A DNA stretch of 64,000 nucleotides, from the NCBI RefSeq assembly GCF_000192865.1, contig NC_015276.1, forward strand, positions 1,550,001 to 1,614,000. The letters run 5' to 3'. Numbering within the stretch: position 1 is the stretch's first letter; the number at the start of each line of letters is the position of its first letter. The notes under the pieces are model-generated. The model saw only the letters and a list, made by a program, of their open reading frames with translations, had not been told where the DNA came from and made no database searches. A program made the position numbers and the translations under genes. Below, one piece after another: positions 1 to 9,180 of the stretch. The DNA is from Marinomonas mediterranea MMB-1. Lineage in GTDB: Bacteria; Pseudomonadota; Gammaproteobacteria; Pseudomonadales; Marinomonadaceae.

Positions 1-134
1 AACGCATCTTTGTAATTTAAACCTGAGTATTCGACCTCAACCATTACGTTGCCTTCTGGCAGTAAACTGTCGTCGAACTCTTTTAGTTCTGTTTGATATA
101 CATTGTTATTATTTTCTATTAGTAGGGCTTTCAT
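1..134 (-). CDS. acuI: Acrylyl-CoA reductase / YhdH-type quinone oxidoreductase, N-terminal part only
   Basis: Only the first ~44 codons are in the window; the gene runs off the left edge. The N-terminus reads MKALLIENNNN..., then LPEGNVMVEVEYSGLNYKDA, which matches the AcuI/YhdH branch of the medium-chain dehydrogenase family (NADPH-dependent reduction of acryloyl-CoA, used in DMSP and 3-hydroxypropionate metabolism). The ATG at 134 is preceded by an ACGGAG ribosome site about 7 bases upstream. The catalytic and Rossmann parts are not visible, so the substrate is inferred from the family; a general quinone oxidoreductase is the alternative. Confidence 0.75.
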   Translation of the reverse strand, partial: MKALLIENNNNVYQTELKEFDDSLLPEGNVMVEVEYSGLNYKDA

Positions 135-300
135 AAACGTCACTCCGTAAAAGTCGCTATATAAATGTCTCTCCATAAATAAGACATCGCGAAGAATCAG
201 CTTATATGAAACACGAATAGATGAGGAGTCGTTTATATATCCAAAAGAGGAGGGAATTGGGAAAGATATCACTTTTTACGCATAGTTTTGGGATGGGCGG

Positions 301-342
301 AGAGCCAAGTAAACAAATACTCGCTTTTATTTACCTGGCTCT
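301..342 (-). terminator. Terminator of the amt-mcp gene
   Basis: A 13-base stem (301-313 pairs with 330-342, 12 of 13 matching) encloses a 16-base loop. It lies about 50 bases past the stop of the transporter-chemoreceptor fusion on the minus strand, between that gene and acuI. Confidence 0.55.
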
Positions 343-390
343 TTAGCTCTTTAGCTTGATGGCAATTTGCCGTCGTTGTCGTTCTTCTGA

Positions 391-2601
391 CTACTGTAAC
401 CGTGTACTGGTTTTAAAGCTGGATGTTACTTGTTCAAATGAGTTAGTCACATCCAGTAATTGGGTGCTTGACTCGTCGATCTCAGACACTTTGGTTAAAT
501 TGTCTGTGCAAGAGGCTTCAATCGTTTCGACCGCTTGAAGCTGTACCGAAATGTTGTCTTTTTCGGTTTGAGCCATCTCATTAATGGACGAGTTAGCGCT
601 TTGTACTTTTACGATTTCGTCGTTACTTTCAGAGAGGCTATCAATGGTTCGTGTCATTAACTCGTTACTTTCACGCACCATTTTTTGGTTATCGCTCATC
701 AAATCATTCGCACTAGAGGTTCTGGCCTGTAGGCTTTCGATGACGGCCGATATTTCTCTTGTTGCTTCGTTTGTTTTGCTTGAAAGTTGTCGAACTTCGT
801 CCGCGACAACTGCGAAGCCTCGTCCGCTTTCTCCTGCCCGAGCCGCTTCTATTGCAGCATTTAGCGCAAGGAGATTTGTTTGCTCTGAGATGTCTTGTAC
901 GCCCGACAGAATGCTAACAATTTGATCGCTGTCAGTCTTAAGGGCTTGCATGATATCGAAGGCGTTGTCGGCTTTGTGTTGCATATTTAACATCATAGCC
1001 TTCATGTCTTCGACCATCTTCAACGAGTCAGAAGAACGGTCTTTAACGTGCACAGATCGATCTGTAATATCTGACGTTAAATCTGCGAAGTCGTGCAGAG
1101 ACTTATGCAAGGCAGCGGTTGCTTGAGTGACGCTTGCAATATCCATTAACTGTTTTTGAACAGCAGTACTGATGTCTGACGTATTTTTATTCATATTGTG
1201 TGTTTGCGATTTAAGATCTTCGACACCTTGATTGAAGGTGGCATAGGTTTTTTCGACCTGATCTAGCAGACGGTTAAACATGGTTGCGATGTCGCCATTT
1301 TCGGTGCCGTTTTCAACAGACAATCGTTTTGTTAGATCCGCAACGGCGGCAGGGTCACTGTGTGCCGTTACAAATTCTTGCATCGCTTGAAGGGCTTCGA
1401 TCACACCGCTAGAGGCACCGTGTTCGATGATATTAAGCCCTTCTTTTTCATGCTCTGGGTCGACGCGTAGCTTATTGATCGACTTGAGCCCCCAAAACAT
1501 AGCCAGCCCGGTAAAGAACGACCAAATAAATACCGAACTCACGCCAGTCAGCTGTACCATGAACTGCTCAAATCGACTGTCGAAATTCAAGTTTTCAATC
1601 GGGGCGACAAGTGCGAGCAGCAGGGTACCCACGACACCTGCAACGCCGTGAACAGCGACGGCATTGACTGGGTCATCAAGTCTAAACACTCGCAATAGAA
1701 CCTCCTCGCTATAGAAGACAATGATCCCCGTTACGATGCCAATAACAACGGCGCCCATGGGGGTGACGACTGCGCATCCTGCGGTAATGCCAACTAAGCC
1801 ACCAATGACACCACTTAGAATTTTTTCGATATTGATTACTTTGTCTTGGCTGAACAGCGTCATCACAAAACACACAATGGCAGAAGACGCGGCGGCTAAC
1901 ATGGTGTTTGCCATGATACCTGCGATATCCGTCGTCGCTTCTAACGTACTGCCACCATTAAAGCCAAACCAACCAAAGAATAAAATAAAGGTGCCAATGA
2001 CGGCGAGAACCAAACTATGTCCGTGAATTTTTTTAGGGTTACCTTGGTCGTCAAAACGACTAATACGAGCGCCAAGCATAATGACTCCCGCTAATCCGAC
2101 CCATGCGCCGACCGAGTGAACGACGGTTGAGCCGGCGAAGTCAATCATGCCTTTTTCTGCTAACCAGCCTTCGCCATTCCAAATCCAGTGGCCGGATACA
2201 GGGTAAATAATCGCAGTTAGTACTAAGGAAACAAGCACGTACGACATAAACTTTATACGTTCTGCCACTGCACCACTGACAATGGTCGCCGCGGTGCCAG
2301 CAAAGGTTGCTTGAAACACAAAAGACGCGATGTCGGCGGGTTCACTTAAACCGCTTAACGTGAATGCGTCTGTGCCCCACAAACCATACAAATCTTGGCC
2401 AAACATGAGGCCATAGCCCAGCAGCCAAAAAGCAAAAATGGCAACAACAAAGTCTGTCATGTTTTTCATGGCGACGTTGATGGAGTTTTTGGCGCGTGTT
2501 AAGCCTGCTTCAAATGCGGTAAAGCCTGCTTGCATAAACATGACTAAGGACGCCGCTATCATGATCCACATGATATCGAGCGTTGATTGAATTTCTTCCA
2601 C
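391..2601 (-). CDS. Ammonium transporter (Amt) fused to a methyl-accepting chemotaxis signalling domain
   Basis: A 736-aa inner-membrane protein. Residues ~1-400 are a complete Amt/MEP/Rh channel: the FEAG segment, the conserved Asp before the first pore His (MIDFAGSTVVHSVGAW) and the second pore His (AVHGVAGVVGT) are all present, so transport should be intact. A HAMP-like linker follows, then a cytoplasmic MCP domain with the canonical hairpin tip (EQTNLLALNAAIEAARAGE). I see no C-terminal CheR/CheB-tethering pentapeptide. An upstream in-frame ATG at 2763 is unlikely because it lies at the sigma-54 promoter. A GTG at 2601 has a GAGGAG site 8 bases upstream and starts right at the first Amt helix (VEEIQSTLDIMW). 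The protein plausibly couples ammonium flux or occupancy to chemotaxis or another Che pathway. Amt domains fused to kinases or GGDEF domains are known; this receptor fusion is less familiar. Confidence 0.93.
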   Translation of the reverse strand: MEEIQSTLDIMWIMIAASLVMFMQAGFTAFEAGLTRAKNSINVAMKNMTDFVVAIFAFWLLGYGLMFGQDLYGLWGTDAFTLSGLSEPADIASFVFQATFAGTAATIVSGAVAERIKFMSYVLVSLVLTAIIYPVSGHWIWNGEGWLAEKGMIDFAGSTVVHSVGAWVGLAGVIMLGARISRFDDQGNPKKIHGHSLVLAVIGTFILFFGWFGFNGGSTLEATTDIAGIMANTMLAAASSAIVCFVMTLFSQDKVINIEKILSGVIGGLVGITAGCAVVTPMGAVVIGIVTGIIVFYSEEVLLRVFRLDDPVNAVAVHGVAGVVGTLLLALVAPIENLNFDSRFEQFMVQLTGVSSVFIWSFFTGLAMFWGLKSINKLRVDPEHEKEGLNIIEHGASSGVIEALQAMQEFVTAHSDPAAVADLTKRLSVENGTENGDIATMFNRLLDQVEKTYATFNQGVEDLKSQTHNMNKNTSDISTAVQKQLMDIASVTQATAALHKSLHDFADLTSDITDRSVHVKDRSSDSLKMVEDMKAMMLNMQHKADNAFDIMQALKTDSDQIVSILSGVQDISEQTNLLALNAAIEAARAGESGRGFAVVADEVRQLSSKTNEATREISAVIESLQARTSSANDLMSDNQKMVRESNELMTRTIDSLSESNDEIVKVQSANSSINEMAQTEKDNISVQLQAVETIEASCTDNLTKVSEIDESSTQLLDVTNSFEQVTSSFKTSTRLQ

Positions 2602-2921
2602 TTGAGTTCTCCTCAAATCTAACGGCTGGTGTTTTAAGGAAATGCTGAAAACGCCTGCATGATGGTGCTTGTCGAAGGATTCGCGCATCCTTAAATAATT
2701 GATCTTATAGTAGTTATGTTGCAAATTCGTTTTCGTGAATAAGCATTTTTGAATAGGCGACAATGCAAATTGAGTGCCTAATTTGTGGGGTGTAATTTAG
2801 ATTGAGGTTATATCGAGGTATATCGTTGGCTTATATTAGTGACTAAATGATATTAAGTGAAATTCAAGAAGGCTGAGTGAATGGGCTAGCCTGACAAATA
2901 AGTGCATTTTCACGTGAAAAG
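2602..2921. other. Intergenic region upstream of amt-mcp
   Basis: No gene is seen here. It holds the sigma-54 promoter of the minus-strand transporter gene (2765-2778), about 150 bases of leader between the predicted start of transcription and the GTG start, and possible activator sites further upstream. I could not identify clear NtrC palindromes. Confidence 0.5.
2765..2778 (-). promoter_or_regulatory. Sigma-54 promoter (-24/-12) of amt-mcp
   Basis: On the minus strand the bases read GGCACTCAATTTGC. This matches the GGCAC-N5-TTGC core with GG and GC at the required 10-base spacing. Transcription would start near 2753. Sigma-54 control, usually through NtrC, is the normal control of ammonium transporters under nitrogen limitation, so motif and gene support each other. 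Confidence 0.75.
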
Positions 2922-2954
2922 AACAGTAGCGCACTGCATCAGTGCGCTACTGTT
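2922..2954 (-). terminator. Rho-independent terminator after the ParA-like gene
   Basis: A perfect 14-base stem (2922-2935 with 2941-2954) has a 5-base loop and is followed on the minus strand by a short T-rich run. It lies about 40 bases past the stop of the ParA-like gene. Confidence 0.75.
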
Positions 2955-2995
2955 TGAAACAGAGGTTTCTGACCTCGTTAAGCGTTTCTTATCAG

Positions 2996-3679
2996 CTAGC
3001 CTAGCTGATCCAGCTGCTCATAGGCATTGCGCAACCATACGCGCATACGCTGGCGCTCAGCAATGTTCATAAGGCTTTTGTTATTGGCAACAGCCCAAAA
3101 GCTACTGTTATTGAAATCTATCTTTTGTGTTAACTTGGTTTGAAGCTTAGGCAACTCGATGATTAAAGCGTCGCTGTCTTCTGCTGCTTTAAATGTGTCA
3201 GACGACTTAAAGCGAGAGAAATCGGAGCCACGTCCATAGTTTTGAACAACCACAAAGTCTACTTCAGACTCTTTGTATTGCGTCAGTAGTTTGTCTAAGA
3301 GAGACACAGAGTCTGCACCATCATCCATGACATGCCACAAGCATACTTGATAACCAAGCTCGTCTAACAACCCAAACACGTCAGTTTCGGCGATCCATTT
3401 GCCGAGCGGTTGGGCTGACTGCGCAGCAAGGTCGATGATGAGATCTTTATCGGGAAACGCTTCGATCGTGGCTAGCATGCCATCTAGGCTGTCGTCATCA
3501 CCAACGATAACGGGCGAAGCGAAGTCACTGTAGAAACGAGAGAAGGTTGTGTGGGATGAGTCGCAATCAAAGCCAACAAAGTCCAGCTCTTTGTCTATGT
3601 AATACTGAGCCAGTAAGCGAGCGGTCATAGATTTACCAACGCCGCCTTTTTCTCCACCAATGAAATGTACCTTACGCAT
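2996..3679 (-). CDS. Orphan ParA/MinD-like P-loop ATPase
   Basis: A 227-aa cytoplasmic protein with a deviant Walker A (GGEKGGVGKSMTARLLAQ, residues ~8-25) typical of the ParA/MinD/StbB family. A switch-like Asp pair (FDCDSS) and a Walker-B-like stretch (DLIIDLAAQS) follow. The family forms ATP-dependent dimers that position DNA, proteins or large complexes, or act as fission-type regulators. No ParB, parS, MinE or chemotaxis array partner is adjacent, and a strong terminator isolates it. The ATG at 3679 has an AAAGGAG site. The cargo is unknown; it may be a stand-alone family member or a remnant of an integrated element. Confidence 0.8.
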   Translation of the reverse strand: MRKVHFIGGEKGGVGKSMTARLLAQYYIDKELDFVGFDCDSSHTTFSRFYSDFASPVIVGDDDSLDGMLATIEAFPDKDLIIDLAAQSAQPLGKWIAETDVFGLLDELGYQVCLWHVMDDGADSVSLLDKLLTQYKESEVDFVVVQNYGRGSDFSRFKSSDTFKAAEDSDALIIELPKLQTKLTQKIDFNNSSFWAVANNKSLMNIAERQRMRVWLRNAYEQLDQLG

Positions 3680-4154
3680 TTTAAACTCCTTTGTATTATA
3701 TGTAATGCGAGATACCGTCAGGTAGCCGTCTCAGGAAAGTCTTCAACAGCCAAAAAGTGACGGTATATAAGCAATGAAGGTGTGAGACCTGCCTCCACCA
3801 TACAGTAAGAATGTGACGAATTGAATGACTAAAATTAGCTTTCGAGCCGAGTGAGAGAAAAACCATAAGTTCATTAATCTGAAATGAAATATCAGGGACT
3901 TTCTTTCTAAAATTGCCTTTTGTATGTCTTTTGGCGGTGCTTTCCTCTTATCTTGGCAAGCAAATTTACGATGGCGTTTTAATGCTTTTGTAAAAAGTGA
4001 TACTTTTGTCGAATAGACAGACCGTATAATTCGAATAACAAGAGTGGATAACACTGATGTGGGTCAATAGGTCGTTAGCCTAACGTAGGTTCTTCGCTGA
4101 ACCTTAAGTACACTTGGTTCTAGAAAAATTGCTTATAGCAGGGATATAGAGAAT
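3680..4154. other. Intergenic region between divergent genes
   Basis: It must hold the promoters of the ParA-like gene and of the GGDEF-EAL gene. I see a short hairpin (AGGTTC...GAACCT near 4086-4104) and a near-palindrome CGTTAGCCTAACG just before it. An open frame on the minus strand (3743-4054) has no recognisable protein character. Confidence 0.4.
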
Positions 4155-6431
4155 ATGGTCGAAACAATGTTTAAGAGTGCAAAAGAGCGGCTCATTGCGT
4201 TTTTTGTTTTCTTAGCAGTATTGGCTGCTGGTTTGTACATCACTAAACTTTCAAATGAGAACTTTCTAAGCAGCCAAAGATTGTTGTTGTCTGGTATTGC
4301 ACGATCTAAAGCGTCCGATATCGAGAGACAGATTTCTCACTCCTTTACGTCGGCGAGAATATTAGCCTATGAAGTAAAACGCGTTGGAGGGGTATTGCCT
4401 GATTTTGAAGATTTTGCGGCCAACATCAGTCAATCTGTGGGCGGTATTACGAGTTTAAACCTTTCGCCTAATGGTGTGATTGAGCAAGTTTATCCACGGA
4501 AAGGAAATGAAGTCGCACTTGGAATCAATGTATTAGAACACCCGAAGTATCGCGAAGCGTCATCACATGCAATTGCAACCAAAAGCATGATTACTGTCGG
4601 GCCAGTGACATTACGTCAAGGTGGCATTGCGGTTATTGGTCGTTACCCGATTTTTATAGAAGGGCAAAACGGCAATGACTCTTTTTGGGGATTCTCGTCT
4701 GCGCTCGTCAAGCTAGACTCCCTGTTTAAAGGCAGTGGTTTTGATAAATTGGAAGAAGAGGGGTATTGCTTTCGACTGACTCGCGAACACAAAGATACTG
4801 GGGCGTCATTAGAGTTTTATCACTCTGCTGCGAATCTTGAACATGATGTTATTACGACTTCTGAGATTAAGCTGCCTTCAGCAACGTGGGCGTTAACGAT
4901 TTCTCATAGTGCTAAGCAAGGCATACTGAGTCGAACCATTGGGGGAGCCGTGATTAGTTTCTTGGTGGCTATAGCGCTTGCTATCGCGCTTTATTTGATA
5001 CTGTTGCAGCCCCGTAGACTAAAAAAACAAGTGGTAGATAAAACCAAAGAATTACAGGAATTAGCCTATGGCGATCCGTTGACAGGTTTACCTAACCGCC
5101 GCTATCTCAATGAGCAAGTGCCGTTGTTGATACAGAATATTATTAAGTACAAGCGGTTTGGCGCGTTTATCTATTTTGATCTCGATAACTTTAAGTCGAT
5201 CAATGATTCTATTGGCCATGATGTTGGTGACGAAGTCTTGTCTCAGGTTGCTATTAGATTGCAAAAAGTGATGGGCGATGCCGATAAAGTTCTTCGCTTA
5301 GGCGGTGACGAATTCGGCATTTTGTTAGGCGATGCGGGCTGTGAATTGCACGTTATTCAAATGGCAGACTCTATTCTTGAGGTGATTCAGCACACGCTAA
5401 AAGTGGGTGATAGGGAGTTTAGGCTCAGTACGTCCTTAGGTATTGTGTTTATTCCCTTGCATGGCTCCAACATTCTCAATCTTATGCAAAATGCCGATGT
5501 TGCTATGTATCAAGCAAAACGCAAAGGTAAAAATCGCTATGAAGTGTTCGCGGAAAATTTACGTCAAGCGACCGTTGAGTTAAACCAGGGCAGAATTTCG
5601 TTAGAAAGAGCGATCCGCGAGTCCGAGATTGAACTTTATTATCAACCTCAGTTCGACTTACAAAGCGGAATGATCGTAAGTGCGGAAGTGTTGGTAAGGT
5701 GGAATCATCCAAAACGTGGATTATTGTTTCCAGACCGCTTTATCCCGATGGCCGAAGAGACAGGTTTAATCGTCGCTTTGGGCAATTATGTTATCGAGAA
5801 GACGTTTGAATATCAGGCGAAACGAATTGCACAGGGGCTTCCTGTCATGCGTCTTCACGTTAATGTTTCGCCATTGCATGTAAATGATCCACATTTGCTC
5901 GATTTCATTAAAAAGATGGTTCATATCTACCAAGTGCCGGGTAACCTAATCGGCTTAGAAATTACCGAGACTGTATTGGTCGAAGATTTGGATCGAGTCG
6001 TCGAAATACTTTGCGCGATCAAAGCGTTAGGAGTGTGTATTTCTATCGATGACTTCGGCACTGGTTTCTCATCGCTGGGGCAATTGAAGAATTTGCCAAT
6101 TGATATATTAAAAATTGACCGCTGTTTTGTGAAGGATATTGAGCGAGATCAGAATGACCGAATGATCGTCGAGGCGATTATTGCGATGGCGCATAAGTTA
6201 AAAATGGAAGTGATTGCTGAAGGCATTGAAACAGTCAAACAAATGGAAATGTTAGGGGGATACTATTGCGATACTGGGCAAGGTTTTCTTGTTAGTAAAG
6301 CCGTGCAAGAAGCCGAATTTAGTCAGATGACTCTGAATATTCAGGATAAGCTGATAGGCGCGGTAGACTCAGAAAACAAAGGTCAAGCAGGCGAAGGTGA
6401 GGAAAAAGAGGCGGTAAGCGCAGCACGCTAG
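4155..6431 (+). CDS. CHASE-GGDEF-EAL cyclic-di-GMP turnover protein
   Basis: A 758-aa inner-membrane protein. One N-terminal helix (~12-30), a periplasmic CHASE-type sensor (~45-260) and a second helix (~265-290) are followed by a diguanylate cyclase domain and a phosphodiesterase domain. The GGDEF motif is intact (LRLGGDEFG). No RxxD inhibitory site is seen just before it. The phosphodiesterase signature is EVL instead of EAL. The other usual catalytic positions are present: Asn in HVNVSP, Glu in LEITET, DDFGTG, the Lys in LKIDR and Glu in IAEGIET. Both activities are therefore possible. The gene stands alone with no obvious regulator. The start at 4155 has only a weak ribosome site, and an ATG four codons further in is an alternative. 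Confidence 0.93.
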   Translation: MVETMFKSAKERLIAFFVFLAVLAAGLYITKLSNENFLSSQRLLLSGIARSKASDIERQISHSFTSARILAYEVKRVGGVLPDFEDFAANISQSVGGITSLNLSPNGVIEQVYPRKGNEVALGINVLEHPKYREASSHAIATKSMITVGPVTLRQGGIAVIGRYPIFIEGQNGNDSFWGFSSALVKLDSLFKGSGFDKLEEEGYCFRLTREHKDTGASLEFYHSAANLEHDVITTSEIKLPSATWALTISHSAKQGILSRTIGGAVISFLVAIALAIALYLILLQPRRLKKQVVDKTKELQELAYGDPLTGLPNRRYLNEQVPLLIQNIIKYKRFGAFIYFDLDNFKSINDSIGHDVGDEVLSQVAIRLQKVMGDADKVLRLGGDEFGILLGDAGCELHVIQMADSILEVIQHTLKVGDREFRLSTSLGIVFIPLHGSNILNLMQNADVAMYQAKRKGKNRYEVFAENLRQATVELNQGRISLERAIRESEIELYYQPQFDLQSGMIVSAEVLVRWNHPKRGLLFPDRFIPMAEETGLIVALGNYVIEKTFEYQAKRIAQGLPVMRLHVNVSPLHVNDPHLLDFIKKMVHIYQVPGNLIGLEITETVLVEDLDRVVEILCAIKALGVCISIDDFGTGFSSLGQLKNLPIDILKIDRCFVKDIERDQNDRMIVEAIIAMAHKLKMEVIAEGIETVKQMEMLGGYYCDTGQGFLVSKAVQEAEFSQMTLNIQDKLIGAVDSENKGQAGEGEEKEAVSAAR

Positions 6432-6508
6432 CCGTCTCAGCTGTCATTGCTCAGTTGTACTAGCCCAGTTCTCATCTCTCTGTTCTTATTTCTTATTGCT
6501 TTGTCACG

Positions 6509-6552
6509 TACGAACCTCCGGTGTAGGCATCCAGTATCACCGCAGGTTCGTA
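6509..6552. repeat. Inverted repeat between convergent genes
   Basis: Two 15-base arms (6509-6523 and 6538-6552) pair with one mismatch around a 14-base loop. The plus strand continues into a T-rich stretch. It lies between the convergent GGDEF-EAL and inositol-phosphatase genes and probably terminates transcription, although it lacks a clean poly-T tail. Confidence 0.5.
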
Positions 6553-6605
6553 AGGTTTGATTATATCTTTTTATCTTGTCTTTTAATGAGAGGGTGTTCA
6601 GCTTG

Positions 6606-7433
6606 TTAAGGCTCAACCTCAAACCACTCCGCCAGTTTTTCCCATTGCTCTTTTGATTGAGCGATAAGCAATTTACCGTTTGGCATGGTCGGAGAGTACT
6701 CAGAGCCATTTAGAAGTCGGCAATATCCGCCTGCTTCTTCAAGGATCATGACACCAGCGGCGTGGTCCCAAGGGTTCATCTTCAGGAAGAGGCCAAAGTT
6801 GAAGTGATCAATTGCCAATTGGCGATAAGCGTGACAAGACGGAAGGCTGTGTGTGCGAGCAAACGCGGTGGATTTAACGGCCAACTGTCGATTGACTTCT
6901 GGAGCGTAGGAATAGAAAGACAATATTCCTAGCATCTTTTCGATCTCTAATTCAGGCGTAACTGATAAGCTCACAGGTTCGCTATCTGGTCTGACTAAAA
7001 AGGCGCCTTCTCCTTTGTTTGCGTAGACGTAGTCGTCGTGTACCGGGTCGTAAAGCAAGCCAAAGACGGTGACGCCCTTTACGACAACCGCAATTATCAC
7101 GCCGAAATCGGACAAACCATTGGCAAAGTTCCATGTACCGTCGATCGGGTCGATAATCATGCAGGTTTCGGCTGTCGCGATGTCCTTTAGGCGTTCTGGG
7201 GTGTCAGCAACGGCTTCTTCGCCCACAATAGACCAATCAGGAAACTCGTCCGCTACTTTTTCGGCGATATAGCGTTCACACGCTTGATCTGCGACGGTCA
7301 CCAAATCAAGTTGAGTGGATTTACGTGCAATTTGATCCGCATCTAAGTGTCTGAAATGCGGCATGATAATGTCACGGGCAGCGTTGCGAACAATATTGAT
7401 TATGATCGCTTGGCTGTCTTTATTGAGGTTCAT
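6606..7433 (-). CDS. Inositol monophosphatase family protein
   Basis: A 275-aa Mg-dependent phosphatase with every family signature: the metal-binding Glu in VGEEAVADTP, the IDPIDGTWNFANG loop, and the C-terminal motif NPWDHAAGVMILEEAGG. Family members hydrolyse inositol phosphates, PAP/CysQ-type nucleotides or sugar bisphosphates, and the exact substrate cannot be read here. An ATG at 7433 has an AGGG ribosome site; the more upstream ATG at 7469 has none. The gene is divergent from the GAK-like operon and shares its promoter region. It could be co-regulated with that phosphotransfer system, but this is inference. Confidence 0.88.
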   Translation of the reverse strand: MNLNKDSQAIIINIVRNAARDIIMPHFRHLDADQIARKSTQLDLVTVADQACERYIAEKVADEFPDWSIVGEEAVADTPERLKDIATAETCMIIDPIDGTWNFANGLSDFGVIIAVVVKGVTVFGLLYDPVHDDYVYANKGEGAFLVRPDSEPVSLSVTPELEIEKMLGILSFYSYAPEVNRQLAVKSTAFARTHSLPSCHAYRQLAIDHFNFGLFLKMNPWDHAAGVMILEEAGGYCRLLNGSEYSPTMPNGKLLIAQSKEQWEKLAEWFEVEP

Positions 7434-7536
7434 GTTTTTAATCCCTAGTGCTATATTGAGTATTGTCATGGAAACTTAACAAACGAACTCATTGAATTAA
7501 GTATAGTAGTCGGCAATTTATAACGGTAAGGAAAGC

Positions 7537-9180
7537 ATGCCAACATCGCCATCCTCTTCGGCAGTACAAGAGAATATCTATTTTCTCCTGAATGAAGTAG
7601 AAAAGCACTGCCATTTTGTTGAACTTTTTTTTAAAACGCACTCCGTTGAGTTGTTACCTCGTATTCGCGCCCGTCGTGGTTACGTTCAAACGCTGCGAGA
7701 AAAAATAGAACGGGAATGTGCTCGAATGATCGAGCGCCGTAAACCGGGCACCGCGTTTTATAATCAAGTTATCGCCACCCGAGCATTAGCAAGCGCGCTG
7801 CAAGGTATCTCTGCTCACTGTATAGAATGTGTGCAAGAGGGAACGCTGGCCGAATCCTATGAGCACCCTAGCAACGATATGTGTCGAAAGCTCATTCGTC
7901 GTGTCGACCGCTCGATCAATCTTGTAAAGCTCGGAATGGATACGTCCCAGCGTCGTACAGGGATCAAACTTGCTCGACGAACACGACGCTTACTGGATTT
8001 GTACGACGATATCCAAGCGAAAACGCTCGATGCTAAACACACGTTAACCGATGACCAGCTAAGAGCTGCCATTCTGTGTAATTACGGCCTTAAACGTTTA
8101 ATCAAACAGCTCGCGCTGGTGGGTGAGGCGCTCATCAAAGCAGATCTTGGGCAAGTTGCGACCTTACAAAATTTCGATCACCTTAGAGATACTGCCTCAT
8201 CGTTAAATTATGATCTCAATGATTTAAAAGTGAGGCGTTTAGCGTTGACCCGCTCTGGTAGTGCTATTGCTGCTATTTCCCATAAAAATGAAAATGGCAA
8301 AGACATCTTAGCGGTATACAAAGAAGGGGATCACACCAAGATTGAAGAAGAGGTGCAAGGGGTTAAGCATTGGCGCAAAGTCGATCCGAAACTTGCTCCT
8401 GATGTGCTTGCTCAAGCGAAAGCCGATGGTGAAAACTCAGCGTTGTTGATTGAACACATTCCAGGCAGCACCTTTGAGGCGCTGTTGCTGGAAGAACGCA
8501 AGAAAGGAATTCAACAGGCGTTAAAAGCCTTATTTAAAACGCTCAATCGAACGTGGCAAGCGACTTATACTAAAGAGCAATCTTACGCCAAGTTTATGCA
8601 GCAGCTTCAAAAGCGCATTGAAGACAGCAAGAAAGTGCACCCTGACTTTTTCTCGTCTGAACAAGTTGTATGTGGTCTTCGCCGGTTGGGCTTTGATGAT
8701 TTGACTCAGTGCGTTGCCAAGAAAGAGTCCAGTTGGCGAGCGCCTTTCTCAGTGCTTATCCACGGCGATTTCAATGTCGATAATTTGATCTACGATGACG
8801 CTGAAGATCGTATTTATTTTATTGATTTGCATCGATCTGATTACTTTGATTACGTGCAGGATATCTCTGTCTTGATGGTATCGATTTATCGTCTTCAAGT
8901 GTTAAGTGGGTCGACGCGAAATCTAATGATGGAAAGCGCCAAAGAAGTTTACAAATTTGGTCGACGATTCGCCAAACGCCACAATGACACCACCTTTGAG
9001 CTTCGTCTGGCCGCAGGACTCGCGCGGTCTTTCGCTACGTCGACACGCTTTATTTTCGATAAAAAACTGTCGTCTAGAATGCATCTAAGATCGCGATACC
9101 TATTAGAAAAATTAGCCGAATTACCGCAAGAAAAAGAATCTAAGTTTAAAATTCCACTGAAGGAGCTTTACATTGAATAA
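7537..9180 (+). CDS. PhoU-like helical domain fused to an aminoglycoside-phosphotransferase-type kinase (GAK-type locus)
   Basis: A 547-aa protein, first gene of a six-gene run. The N-terminal half (~1-240) is all-helical and rich in Arg/Leu heptads, like PhoU-family bundles. The C-terminal half is an APH/choline-kinase fold with the catalytic loop HGDFNVDNLIYD and the metal-binding segment IYFIDLHRSD. A Lys in the LAVYKEGDH stretch may be the ATP-contacting lysine. It probably phosphorylates a small molecule or protein side chain. The next gene starts 8 bases before this one ends, so translation is coupled. The ribosome site is AAGGA before the ATG. Kinase substrate unknown. Confidence 0.8.
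   Translation: MPTSPSSSAVQENIYFLLNEVEKHCHFVELFFKTHSVELLPRIRARRGYVQTLREKIERECARMIERRKPGTAFYNQVIATRALASALQGISAHCIECVQEGTLAESYEHPSNDMCRKLIRRVDRSINLVKLGMDTSQRRTGIKLARRTRRLLDLYDDIQAKTLDAKHTLTDDQLRAAILCNYGLKRLIKQLALVGEALIKADLGQVATLQNFDHLRDTASSLNYDLNDLKVRRLALTRSGSAIAAISHKNENGKDILAVYKEGDHTKIEEEVQGVKHWRKVDPKLAPDVLAQAKADGENSALLIEHIPGSTFEALLLEERKKGIQQALKALFKTLNRTWQATYTKEQSYAKFMQQLQKRIEDSKKVHPDFFSSEQVVCGLRRLGFDDLTQCVAKKESSWRAPFSVLIHGDFNVDNLIYDDAEDRIYFIDLHRSDYFDYVQDISVLMVSIYRLQVLSGSTRNLMMESAKEVYKFGRRFAKRHNDTTFELRLAAGLARSFATSTRFIFDKKLSSRMHLRSRYLLEKLAELPQEKESKFKIPLKELYIE

Noticed and set aside
2602..2763. N-terminal 54-residue extension of the Amt-MCP protein
   Set aside because: Residues are not Amt-like, the ATG sits upstream of the predicted sigma-54 transcript start, and GTG 2601 has a strong ribosome site.
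3743..4054. Minus-strand open frame of 103 codons between the ParA-like and GGDEF-EAL genes
   Set aside because: Basic, low-information residues, no ribosome site or family resemblance; it lies where two divergent promoters are needed.
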